Positions 13,909 through 22,169 of a stretch of 64,000 bases of DNA are shown piece after piece. Position numbers and translations under genes: made by a program. The stretch is from Peromyscus leucopus. Taxonomy: Eukaryota; Chordata; Mammalia; Rodentia; Cricetidae. Location of the stretch: the NCBI RefSeq assembly GCF_004664715.2, contig NC_051075.1, positions 90,929,709 to 90,993,708 of the forward strand, read 5' to 3'. A model generated the notes under the pieces. It was not told the DNA's origin, searched no databases, and saw only the letters and a list, made by a program, of their open reading frames with translations. Position 1 is the first letter of the stretch; each line of letters opens with the position of its first letter.

Positions 13909-16900
13909 CGGCGCGAACTGTATCTTATGGGGACACAAAGAAAATTTTAGGATTATGGAGTAGTCCGTGAGGGTGTATCGTCTGAGCCAGTTGCCTTGAA
14001 ACGGTTCTGGATGTTGGATCATCTGGGCCTTGGTGTCATTGGAGACCTTTCAGGGGGTCTTGGCTGGTCAAACCTGATGTATCTTAATCTGGAACAAATC
14101 CATAGCCTCTGGCTTTCTGTGGAAACAAAAGCAGAGCCTCCTTTCCAAAGCAACATATCCTTATATCCAAATTTTGAAGTCAAGGTACCTTTAAAATATA
14201 CATTTTGGCATAACTCAACAGCTTCTACGATCAAATGTTTTTCTTCAGTTGCGAATATCAAAGAGAACATAATCCAGATTCTCTGTGTGGTAGCCATCTT
14301 TATGTGGCTTATTTTTTATATTACCTTGAGCCTATTGTTTTAAACTGCAGCCTTCTCAGACTGAAACGGCACTGTGGCTGCTGGCTCCGCCCACTTCAGC
14401 TTCCCAACATGGCGATGGTACGTTTTCCGCCAGCTCTGGAAGCCATCAAGTCTCAGAAATAGTGGGTCTATGCTTCTATCAAAGCAGCGTGTAGCCCAGA
14501 AACTTCCTTTTTTGTTTTATACTAGCAAAGGCTAAATCCACCACACAGCTTAATGTGCCACTTGCAAAGGCCTTATTCCCGCCATACTGCAGGTCGAGCT
14601 TGCATGTTAGAAACCCGCCAGTAGCTCAAACCGGCAACTGCTGCTCATTTGAGAGAGACAATTAGGAAGCTGTTTTTAGCTCCGTCTTAGAATCTTTTTA
14701 TTCAGGTTTTAGGTGGAAACTCTTGCCAACACGTTGGGCGCCATTTGTAGCTAGAGTTTTCCTGCCTTGCCCACAGTCAGGACAAATCTTTGTCATCCAC
14801 CAGTCCCACAGCTGCTCAGATCCAACCAAGTAAACACAGAGACTTATATTGGTTACAAACTGTATGGCCGTGGCAGGCTTCTTGCTAACTGTTCTTATAG
14901 CTTAAATTAATCCATTTCCATAAATCTATACCTTGCCACGGATTTAGCCTTTGCTAGTATAAAACAAAAAAAGATGTTTCTGGACTACACGCTGCTTTGA
15001 TAGAAGCATAGACCCACTATTTCTGAGACTTGATGGCTTCCAGAGCTGGCGGAAAACGTACCATCGCCATGTTGGGAAGCTGAAGTGGGCGGAGCCAGCA
15101 GCCACAGTGCCGTTTCAGTCTGAGAAGGCTGCAGTTTAAAACAATAGGCTCAAGGTAATATAAAAAATAAGCCACATAAAGATGGCTACCACACAGAGAA
15201 TCTGGATTATGTTCTCTTTGATATTCGCAACTGAAGAAAAACATTTGATCGTAGAAGCTGTTGAGTTATGCCAAAATGTATATTTTAAAGGTACCTTGAC
15301 TTCAAAATTTGGATATAAGGATATGTTGCTTTGGAAAGGAGGCTCTGCTTTTGTTTCCACAGAAAGCCAGAGGCTATGGATTTGTTCCAGATTAAGATAC
15401 ATCAGGTTTGACCAGCCAAGACCCCCTGAAAGGTCTCCAATGACACCAAGGCCCAGATGATCCAACATCCAGAACCGTTTCAAGGCAACTGGCTCAGACG
15501 ATACACCCTCACGGACTACTCCATAATCCTAAAATTTTCTTTGTGTCCCCATAAGATACAGTTCGCGCCGCACGCACACACACACATACCCTGCCTCCAG
15601 CAGGAAGTAGTAAGAGAAGCTACACCCAAATTTCCAAATATACCAAGCTGGCTTTGGAGATGTGTAAAAGTTAAAACCTTCCTCTTTTTTTTAAAAAAAA
15701 AAAAAAGAAGAGAAAATGAGAAGTGCTGTGGGATGGTCTGTATGTCAAATTGCTCTGATTGGTCAATAAATAAAACATTGATTGGCCAGTGGCTAGGCAG
15801 GAAGTATAGGCGGGACTAACAGAGAGGAGAAAAGAAAGAACAGGAAGGTGGAAGGAGTCACTGCCAGCCGCCACCATGACAAGCAGCATGTGAAGATGCC
15901 AGTAAGCGGTAAGCCACGAACCATGTGGCAAGGTATAGATTTATGGAAATGGATTAATTTAAGCTGTAAGAACAGTTAGCAAGAAGCCTGCCATGGCCAT
16001 ACAGTTTGTAAATAATATAAGCGTCTGTGTGTTTATATTATAAGTGGGCTGTTGGACTGCCAGGGCTTGATGGGAGCTGGAGAGACATTCTCCAGCCACA
16101 AGCAGCCAGTGTTCTAAACTGCTGAGCTATCTCTCCAGACCCCTATTGCCAGTGGATCAAGATGTAGAACTCTCAGCTCCTTCTCCAGTACCATGTCTGC
16201 CTGCACACTGTCCTGCTTCCCACCATGACAGTAACAGACTAAACTTCCGAAACTATAGCCAGCTCTATTAAATATTTTCCTTTATAAGAGCTGCCATGGT
16301 CATGGTGTCTCTTCACAGCAAAAGAAACCCTAACACAGAAGTCGGTACCAGGAGTGGGATGTTCAAGGCCAGCCTGTTCTACCCTGGAGTTCCAGAACAA
16401 CCAGGGATACTCAAGGAAACCCTGTCTCAAAAAACAAACAAACAAACAAACAAACAACAAAAACAAAAACAAAAAAGTTAAGGAACGTCAGCTAGAATAA
16501 TGCAGAAGATGCTGGACTGAAGTGTTCAGCAGCGTATCCAAAATCCAGGATGCTACTCTCTAGCGAAGTTCTTCCTGTTGATTATGAACAACTATTGTCC
16601 TCTACACCTGTAAATCTAAATACATACTTTTTCTTAAATCCTGAAAAATTCATTTAAGAAAAAAACAAAAAAGAGGCTGGATATGGTTCATGCCTCTAAC
16701 CCACCTGGAGGCTGAAGCAGGAAGGCTGCCTTGAGTTTCCAGCCAGCCTATGTGACGGAAGGAGACTTTCTCAAAACAAAACAACAGCCCGCCACACTAG
16801 CACACATCTATAACCCCTGTACGTGGAAGGACTGCTGTGAACTCAGGCCAATGCTGGCCAGTCAGAACTACAGAGTGAGACTAATGTCTCAAAACAAACA

Positions 16901-17308
16901 AACACACGCCCAAAGCCCTAGGTGTGCCAGCACAGGCCTGCCATCCCAGCGCTTAGGAGACTGAGAAAGAAGGATCCCAAGTTCAAGACAGTCAGCCTGA
17001 GCCACAGGCAGATTCCAAGGCCATCCAGGGCAACTTATGAAGACTCCATCTCAAAGTTTTGTTTCAAAACAAAAAAAAAAGACTAGGGCTGTATGTAGCT
17101 CAGTAGTATTTTAGCAGCCAAGTTTAATATGGTTGGGAATGCCTACATTATACACAAGGAACCCATGGCTTACATGTAGAAAACACTGACCTCCATGAAG
17201 CAGTTTCTGTCAGTGCTAACAATGTACCAAAGAACATACCTCATGATTGATGACAGTCCAACCACAAGATGAGTCACTGTCGCTGGAATTTTCAGACATT
17301 TTTCAGTC
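3438..17308 (-). CDS. Ccpg1: CCPG1, cell cycle progression 1 / ER-phagy receptor (5' part, coding exons 1-5)
   Basis: Single-pass type II ER membrane protein. In the known family the cytosolic N-terminus binds Atg8 proteins and RB1CC1/FIP200, driving selective autophagy of the ER. Coding exons joined on the minus strand are 17299-17240, 10407-10287, 10024-9948, 8313-8118 and 3689-3438, giving 706 bases (235 codons plus 1 base) with every junction in phase. Visible features are the LIR core W14-T-V-I17, two acidic FIR-like sites (S22-D-V and S106-D-I), a basic cluster RRRRTRKK at 176-183 and a hydrophobic segment at about 218-233 that is the membrane anchor. The coiled-coil and lumenal exons of this roughly 750-residue family are not in the window and lie off the left edge. 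The start is chosen at MSENSSD because it opens the family N-terminus directly after an acceptor and a short 5' UTR. The first, non-coding exon is probably in the CpG island near 26 kb. Confidence 0.95.
5816..5965 (+). mobile_element. B1 SINE with A-rich tail
   Basis: 'gggcatggtggcacacac' head and 'gaccctgtctcaaataac' end. Confidence 0.85.
6116..6240 (+). mobile_element. B1 SINE
   Basis: 'gaggcagaggcaggtggatc' and 'gttcgaggccagcctggg'. Confidence 0.9.
6575..6752 (-). mobile_element. B1 SINE with CT repeat at its tail
   Basis: 'tgctgggatcaaaggtgtga' head; the CT repeat is at 6575-6592. Confidence 0.85.
7299..7480 (+). mobile_element. B2 SINE
   Basis: 'ggggctggagagatggctca' A-box end and 'gagttcaattcccagcaac' B box; AATAAA-type tail. 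Confidence 0.95.
7498..7645 (+). mobile_element. B1 SINE directly after the B2
   Basis: 'agccaggcggtgatggcgca' head; complete to 'gaaaccctgtcttgaaag'. Confidence 0.95.
8118..8313 (-). CDS. Ccpg1: CCPG1 coding exon 4 (residues 87-151)
   Basis: CGTAG acceptor, GTAGGA donor, 196 bases. It includes the conserved block [16 protein letters not shown] (second FIR-like site at 106-109) and the serine run before QYAFCQPEP. It ends in phase 1. Confidence 0.95.
8829..8974 (+). mobile_element. B1 SINE
   Basis: 'cctttaatcccagcactcag' with a 15-base A tail. Confidence 0.9.
9200..9530 (-). mobile_element. Two old B3/B2-type SINEs
   Basis: Heads 'gctgaaccatctcatcaac' at about 9320 and 'actgagcaatctctccagac' at about 9510. 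Confidence 0.65.
9948..10024 (-). CDS. Ccpg1: CCPG1 coding exon 3 (residues 61-86)
   Basis: A 77-base exon between a CCCAG acceptor and a GTAAAC donor. The acidic, Ser/Thr-rich peptide starts [14 protein letters not shown]. The phase fits both neighbours (1 in, 0 out). This is the least conserved stretch compared with the human protein as I recall it. Confidence 0.9.
10287..10407 (-). CDS. Ccpg1: CCPG1 coding exon 2 (residues 21-60)
   Basis: CCCCAG acceptor and GTAAGT donor; 121 bases. It codes from [14 protein letters not shown] to HVGPGGG, rich in Ser/Glu, and holds the first FIR-like acidic site (S22-D23-V24). It ends in phase 1. Confidence 0.93.
10765..10940 (+). mobile_element. B2-type SINE
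   Basis: 'ccacatggtggctcacaagt'; a partial second B2 head lies at 10717-10735. Confidence 0.75.
11128..11260 (+). mobile_element. Old B1 SINE
   Basis: 'taatcccagcactaagaggc' and 'actagcctggactacaaag'. Confidence 0.7.
11589..11714 (+). mobile_element. B1 SINE
   Basis: 'gggccaggcggtggtggagc' head; lost an internal piece after 'ggcctggtctata'. Confidence 0.9.
12338..12538 (-). mobile_element. B1 SINE with triplet-expanded head and long target duplication
   Basis: The B1 head runs into CCG(about 8)/CCA repeats. Flanks 12309-12337 and 12539-12567 are identical and end in ccagccaaaataattatttc, marking the target duplication. Confidence 0.9.
13057..13230 (+). mobile_element. B2 SINE left of the palindrome
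   Basis: Carries 'agagatagctcagcagttta', a variant shared with the inverted B2 piece at 16110-16142 on the other side. Confidence 0.85.
13247..13321 (+). repeat. Unnamed repeat, 5' fragment left of the ERV palindrome
   Basis: Starts 'gtggtagtttgaatggg' and ends 'cactattaggagtggcag'. With the piece at 16146 it brackets the palindrome, suggesting the ERV landed in this repeat. Confidence 0.5.
13328..13728 (-). mobile_element. 3' LTR of the left ERV arm
   Basis: 401 bases, TG...CA ends on the minus strand (TGCTGTGGGATGG start). Contains CCAAT-type GATTGGTCAATAAATAAAAC. A polypurine tract (AAGAAGAGAAAATGAGAAG) abuts its 5' end. Confidence 0.8.
13865..13910 (+). repeat. GT microsatellite inside the left ERV arm
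   Basis: About 20 GT units here; the matching place in the right arm (15577-15590) has only a short CA run. This is the main length difference between the arms. Confidence 0.9.
14730..14743 (-). other. Retroviral primer binding site (tRNA-Lys type)
   Basis: The minus strand reads TGGCGCCCAACGTG two bases after the LTR's terminal CA. This is the start of the lysine-tRNA type PBS used by class II retroviruses such as MPMV. Confidence 0.75.
14746..14939 (-). mobile_element. 5' LTR fragment (3' half) of the left ERV
   Basis: 194 bases matching the 3' half of the LTR at 13328-13728. It stops abruptly at the palindrome junction. Confidence 0.8.
15724..16045 (+). mobile_element. LTR of the right ERV arm, truncated
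   Basis: Begins TGCTGTGGGATGG after the polypurine tract, matches the left LTR to about 16010, then diverges into B2-like sequence at about 16060-16142. Confidence 0.7.
16060..16142 (-). mobile_element. B2 fragment right of the palindrome
   Basis: The minus strand reads 'ggggtctggagagatagctc' and 'agcagtttagaac'. Possibly the outer part of the inverted arm. Confidence 0.65.
16146..16340 (+). repeat. Unnamed repeat, 3' fragment right of the ERV palindrome
   Basis: Includes 'aagatgtagaactctcagct' and 'ggtcatggtgtctcttcaca', the 3' half of the 32.5-kb repeat. Confidence 0.55.
16355..16478 (+). mobile_element. B1 SINE, 5' truncated, AAAC-rich tail
   Basis: 'gttcaaggccagcctgttct' and 'gaaaccctgtctcaaaaaac'. 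Confidence 0.8.
16675..17075 (+). mobile_element. Cluster of old B1-like SINEs
   Basis: Three degraded units near 16675-16780, 16785-16900 and 16920-17060, seen as repeated 'gtctcaaaac' and 'caggcctgccatcccagc'. Confidence 0.5.
17240..17308 (-). CDS. Ccpg1: CCPG1 exon with start codon (residues 1-20)
   Basis: ATG is at 17299-17297. The exon follows a TATAG acceptor (exon starts at 17308) and ends in a GTATGT donor. It codes for [20 protein letters not shown] and contains the LIR core WTVI. It ends in phase 0. Confidence 0.95.
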
Positions 17309-17354
17309 CTATAAATACAAGAACACACAGTAAAACATGGGACACATTATTTAT

Positions 17355-17538
17355 TTATTTTTAAAGATTTATTTATTATGTATATAATGTTCTGCCTTCA
17401 TGTCTGCCTGCAGGCCAAAAGAGGGCACCAGATCTCATTACAGATGGTTGTGAGCCACCACGTGGTTGCTGAGAATTGAACTCAGGACTTCTGGAAGAGC
17501 AGCCAGTGCTCTTAACCTCTGAGCAATCTCTCCAGCCT
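17355..17538 (-). mobile_element. B2 SINE just upstream of the CCPG1 start-codon exon
   Basis: 'gtgctcttaacctctgagca' head side; sits about 50 bases from the acceptor on the same strand as the gene. Confidence 0.92.
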
Positions 17539-17776
17539 GGGACACATTTTTTAAATGTCTGTAAAAGCTCCGCACGACACAGCATAAAAACCTCGAGGTG
17601 AAACTGAGACAACGCCCACAGGTTTTCCACCCTGGGCATATGACCGCTGCACAGCCGTAAGAATAAACCAAACTGCTAAGATGTGGGAGCCCTCCTGAGC
17701 CAAGGAAACCTGCACAGCTGTGCTGCTGCAACCAACAGAAATCAGATCTGAAAGGCAAAGAATGTCTGAAACATGC

Positions 17777-18079
17777 TGTGAGACAGTCTTTTTGTACACT
17801 GTGAAGATGTGTCTCTGCCAAGGTACTTTCCTGATTGGTTTAGTAGAGCCGAGTGGCCAATAGATAATTAGGAAAGGATGAGTGGGACTTCTAGAAGAGA
17901 TAGGACCTCTGGGAAGAAGACAGGCAGGATTTGCCATCGAAGCATGGAGGGAGTCAGATGTACAGTATAGAGAAGTAACAAGCCATATGGTAGAGCATAG
18001 ATTAATATAAATGGGTTAATTTAAGTTGTAAGAGCTAGTTGGGAACAAGCCTAAGCTAAGGCCAAGTTTTCATACTTTT
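17777..18079 (+). mobile_element. LTR fragment related to the 55.2-kb solo LTR
   Basis: Shares GATGTGTCTCT, CTGATTGGTTTA, 'aagagctagttgg' and 'gcctaagctaaggccaag' with the 55.2-kb copy in the same order. The 3' end is missing and no target duplication is visible. Confidence 0.7.
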
Positions 18080-18773
18080 ACCCTACACTAGCTAGCACAG
18101 GCTAGTGTTGAACTTTCAATTCCCCTACCTCTGTCTCCAGAATGCTAGGATTACAGGCTTGCAAAACCATGCCATGCTTTGAGGATCCGCCTCATTAACT
18201 AGCTTCTGGTAATGCAGACACTATGAAAGTGTCAGATCCAACCTGAAGGCTGTGGTTCCAAGAAAACTGCATCCTGGCACTAGGACATAGCTCAGATGGA
18301 AGCATGCCTAGCTGGAACTGATTTTAAGCATGCTGACACCCACCTATAATTCTAGCACTTGAGGTAAACAGAGGATCGGAAGTTCAAGGTCACCCTTGGC
18401 TAGACAGTAAATTCCAGGCCAACCTGGTATGCAAGACACTCCTTTACAAGTCAGAAGTCGTCCCACCCTCTGTTCTGCTCTAAGAATAGCTAGTTTGCAA
18501 TGACCTTCCCAAGACTCCTGGACAGCAAGTACAAGGCACTCTTCCATCCCAGGAGTCAGCAGGAGGAGAGCTGAGGCAGGAGGGCTGCCAACTGTAAGCC
18601 AGCCTAGGATAGACAGCAAGATACTCCAAAGGGGGAGGGAGGGAAAGAAAGAGTGGAAGACAGAAGGGGGAGGCAGGCAGGCCCCTTAACCATCAGCCTC
18701 CATAAATTCCATTGGTGTTCTGAGAGCTTCAAGGCTAAGAGACTTCCTTCTGTGCATTATCCTTCATTAAGAA

Positions 18774-18908
18774 CTGTCTTGGTAGCCCATGCCTTTAATC
18801 CCAGCACTCAAGAGGCAGAGGCAGGTGGATCTCTGTGAGCTTGAGGCCAGCCTGGTCTGAGAGTTCCAGGACAGCCAGAGCAACACATTGAGACCCAGTC
18901 TTGAAAAA
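18774..18908 (+). mobile_element. B1 SINE
   Basis: 'gcctttaatcccagcactca' and 'gaggccagcctggtctga'. Confidence 0.9.
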
Positions 18909-19334
18909 CAAAGAATAGCACATAAACAACGCTGTTCATTTTCCCCATTAACTACAACAGTTACCTGGTATGATGACACCCCACTACATCGTTCCTAAGA
19001 AGCTACATTTTACTATGAAGAAGGCAGGCTTTTCATTTCCTTATCTTCTAGAATTAGACATGAGGGAGAAGAATGGGGGCACTATTATCTCACAGTTCTG
19101 TGATTCCAAGCAGACCACAGACTGAGGTAAGTAAAAGCCAAGTGCTGCCAGGCTATCCATGAAGAATCCACCTTGGTCACTGTCCAGAATCTGACTCTAA
19201 GCACAGACCTGAATCCCAGCTATCCAGGAGGCTGAGACACAAGAACAGGAAGTTTAAGGCCAACTTAGGCTATACGTTTAAGTTCAAGATCAGCCTGAGT
19301 AGTTTCGTGAGGTTTTTTTTTTTCCTTCTGAAAA

Positions 19335-19546
19335 TCCTCTTTAAATATTTTTGTATGTGTATGTGTGTCTTGCCTGCACCTAGGTATGTGTCTCACATGC
19401 AGGCTTGCTGTCTGTGGAGGTCACAAGGTGTTGGATCTCCTAGAGAGTTACAGATGGTTCTAAGCCACCATGTGGTACTAGGAATGGAACCTAGGTCCTC
19501 TTCATGAGCAGCAAGAGCTCTCAACCACTGAACAATCTCTAGCACC
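19335..19546 (-). mobile_element. B3-type SINE
   Basis: 'gctctcaaccactgaacaat' head and 'ccaccatgtggtactaggaa'. Confidence 0.8.
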
Positions 19547-19558
19547 TCCTCTTTTTCA

Positions 19559-19700
19559 GTGCTGGGTTTGGTGGCACATGGCTTTAATCCCAGCACTTGG
19601 GAGGCAGAGGCAGACAAATCTCTGTAAGTCCAAGGCCAGCCTGGTCTACAGAGTGAGTTTCAGACCAGCCAGGGCTACATAGAGAAACCCTATTTGGGAC
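19559..19700 (+). mobile_element. B1 SINE
   Basis: 'gctgggtttggtggcacatg' to 'agagaaaccctatttggg'. Confidence 0.9.
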
Positions 19701-20209
19701 AATAAAGAAAACGGAGGTGTTTTCATCATCCTCACACTCATAGTCTGTGGGCCTGTTTGTCAGTACTAAGGCCTTCCTTATACATGTTAAGCATATACAT
19801 GCTAGGCAAGCACTTTACCACTGAGGTAAGGCCCAGTGGTTTTTAATTTGATACAGGGTCTCACTAACTTAACCAGACTGGCCTGAAAATTATTCTGTAA
19901 CCCAGGCAAGTCTTGAACTTTCTTCTTGACTCAGACTTTCCCATTCAAAGACTACAGATTTGAGCCACCATGCCTGGCCTTAAAAAAAGACTATTCTATA
20001 CAAAAACCTCAAATCTTCACCCCTAAGTAACCCAAGCCTGTAATCCCAATTACTTGAAATCTGAGACAAGAGATAATGAGTTCCAAGACCATTAAGGTTA
20101 CATGTTGGCTGAGGCAGGCCTAGGCTGTCACAAGAAGAAAAGGGGCTGGAAAGATGGCTCATCAGTTAAGAGCACATACTGTAACTCCAGCTGCACATGA
20201 ACTCAATGC

Positions 20210-20400
20210 TTGGCCCCATTGTGGAACCATTCCCAGTCCGTGCTCACGCTTCCTCTCAGCTCCTTCTCCAGCACTGTGCCTGCTTGCTTGATACCACGCT
20301 CCCACCATGATGATCATGGACTCTGACCCCCTGGAACCGTGAGCCCCAATAATCTGTTTTTAAGTTGTGTTGGTCATGGTGTCTCTTCACAACAAGTAAA
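20210..20400 (+). repeat. Unnamed repeat, 3' fragment
   Basis: Shares 'cagctccttctccagcac' and 'ggtcatggtgtctcttcaca' with the 32.5-kb copy. Confidence 0.5.
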
Positions 20401-20417
20401 TAAGTCACATACACAAC

Positions 20418-20550
20418 ACAATAAGGTGTGTGGTGATGCATGCCTTTAATCCCAGCAGGCATGTAGACCAATGAATTTGAGGCCAGCCTGGTTTATGCAG
20501 CAAGTTCTAGGCAGGAGTTACCTGGTGACAACCTGTCTCAAAACAGTAAA
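20418..20550 (+). mobile_element. B1 SINE, diverged
   Basis: 'catgcctttaatcccagcag' and 'gaggccagcctggtttat'. Confidence 0.75.
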
Positions 20551-20777
20551 CCCAGTTTTAAGCACAGTGAAAGAGAGACACAAATCCATCATCTCTGATG
20601 AGAGCAGTTTCTCCTTGAAAAGTTCAAGAAATCAATGTGTCAGAGAAGTTAATGTGCTACCCTCAAACGTTAACTATTGGGTTTCCAGTGAACTGAGTCC
20701 ACTATGAGGACTATGAGGTCCTCTGAAGTCTTTGGTTCCATCACTCTTGTCGGAGTGCGAAGACAGACAGCCCTCGG

Positions 20778-20945
20778 GCTGGAGAGATGGCTCAGAGGTT
20801 AAGAGCACTGGCTGTTCTTCCAGAGGTCCTGAGTTCAATTCCCAGCAACCACATGGTGGCTCACAAACATCTATAATGAGATCTGGTGCCCTCTTCTGGC
20901 CATTCAAAAAACTGTACACATAATAAATAAACAAATCTTAAAAAA
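20778..20945 (+). mobile_element. B2 SINE
   Basis: 'ggctggagagatggctcaga' and 'gagttcaattcccagcaac'; tail with AATAAATAAA. Confidence 0.95.
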
Positions 20946-21019
20946 ACAAAAAAGACAGCCCTCTGCAATCAGTAGGCTCTCTCCTTGAAATGAGGTAGGA
21001 AAACAGTCACTAAAAATAA

Positions 21020-21307
21020 TGTCAGCCAGGTGTGGAGGGCACACTCTAATCTCAGCACTCAGGAAAGCAGAGGCAGTAAGATTACCCACGAGCTCCAGGC
21101 CAGCCTGGCTACAGAGCAAAACCCTGTCTTCAAAAAAATCAGGCCGGGCGATGGTGGCGCACGCCTTTAATCCCAGCACTCAGGAGGCAGAGCCAGGTGG
21201 ATCTCTGTGAGTTCGAGGCCAGCCTGGACTACCAAGTGAGTCCCAGGAAAGGCGCAAAGCTACACAGAGAAACCCTGTCTCGAAAAACCAAAAAAAAAAA
21301 AAAAAAA
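21020..21307 (+). mobile_element. Two B1 SINEs in tandem, the second young-looking
   Basis: Old copy at 21024-21140; clean copy at 21142-21307 with 'gccgggcgatggtggcgcac', 'aggaaaggcgcaaagctac' and a long A tail. Confidence 0.9.
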
Positions 21308-21761
21308 TCAGAGTGTGGTAACACACAAGTCCCAGCACAAGACAGGTAAGGCCAAGAGGATCAGAAGTTCAAGGCCAACCTACTCTATGTAGTGAGGCTG
21401 GAAGCTAACCTGAGCTATGAAACTCTACCCCTAAAAACAAAATCAATTACGATGTTTTTAATATTGTAATGAAGGCAGAGGAATAAATTCACTCCATCTA
21501 TGTACTACTGCTACATACACTAAATGCACCTTTTCATCTAGAACATCAGTTCTGCAAGAGAAGTGAGACAACACACCGTTTGTAAGTTTCCTTCTATGAT
21601 GTAACACTCCGCAAACCAGGAAGAGAAAACCACTCAGATAGCTGAAGTAAACAGTCCTTTTGCCTCAATCTAATGCTGCAACTTTTTAAAAAATGTGAAA
21701 ACGACGATTCCGATACCCATAGGAGAGAGGTCCTTCTTTCATTAGCTATTTGCAGGGTTAG

Positions 21762-21955
21762 AATGAGGCTGGAAAGATCGTTCGGTACTGTTCTTTCTTC
21801 CAGGACCCAAATTCAGTACCCAGAACCCACAACGGGTGGCTCACAAAAACTGCTTGTGCTCTAGTTTCTGAGAGATCCCACACCTCTGGTGTCCATGGGT
21901 ACCTGAACTCACCTGCACATACCCAGACACAGGAACACACACTAAAATAAATCCC
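21762..21955 (+). mobile_element. B2 SINE
   Basis: 'gaggctggaaagatcgttcg' start and 'actaaaataaatccc' tail. Confidence 0.75.
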
Positions 21956-22070
21956 CTTTTTAAAGTGAAATACCTAAGATGAGAAGGCTACAAAATGCAC
22001 TGAGTCATGTTGGCTTCATCATTTTAGAAATCTGATTCTGACTTTGTTTCTTATCTCAATAGTGCTCGCT

Positions 22071-22071
<1 letters not shown>

Positions 22072-22161
<90 letters not shown>
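22072..22161 (+). repeat. CT-CA microsatellite
   Basis: About 24 CT units followed by about 17 CA units, in CCPG1 intron 1. Confidence 0.95.
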
Positions 22162-22164
<3 letters not shown>

Positions 22165-22169
22165 TTTTT

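Larger units (their letters stand above)
13328..16045. mobile_element. Palindromic non-autonomous endogenous retrovirus (inverted ERV copies)
   Basis: A minus-oriented element runs from a 5' LTR fragment (14939-14746), through a Lys-type primer binding site (14743-14730), about 1 kb of internal DNA and a polypurine tract, to a 3' LTR (13728-13328). Joined to it at 14939/14940 is a plus-oriented partial copy: internal DNA (14940-15723), the same polypurine tract, then an LTR from 15724 that fades near 16045. Arms of about 1.1 kb (13.41-14.539 and 14.940-16.04 kb) are inverted copies that look nearly identical, around a 400-base centre. No gag, pol or env reading frame of useful length was recognised. 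Confidence 0.85.
10408..17239 (-). other. Ccpg1: CCPG1 intron between coding exons 1 and 2
   Basis: Holds SINEs, a B1 with a GC-rich triplet expansion at 12.5 kb, and the palindromic retroviral structure at 13.3-16.05 kb, which dominates the intron. No exon-like coding block was seen. Confidence 0.7.

Noticed and set aside
13996..14343. 115-codon frame present in both palindrome arms, with a hydrophobic C-terminus suggesting a viral envelope tail
   Set aside because: It is antisense to the ERV as set by its LTR, PBS and polypurine tract, and I recognise no viral family in it. Its duplication is explained by the palindrome.
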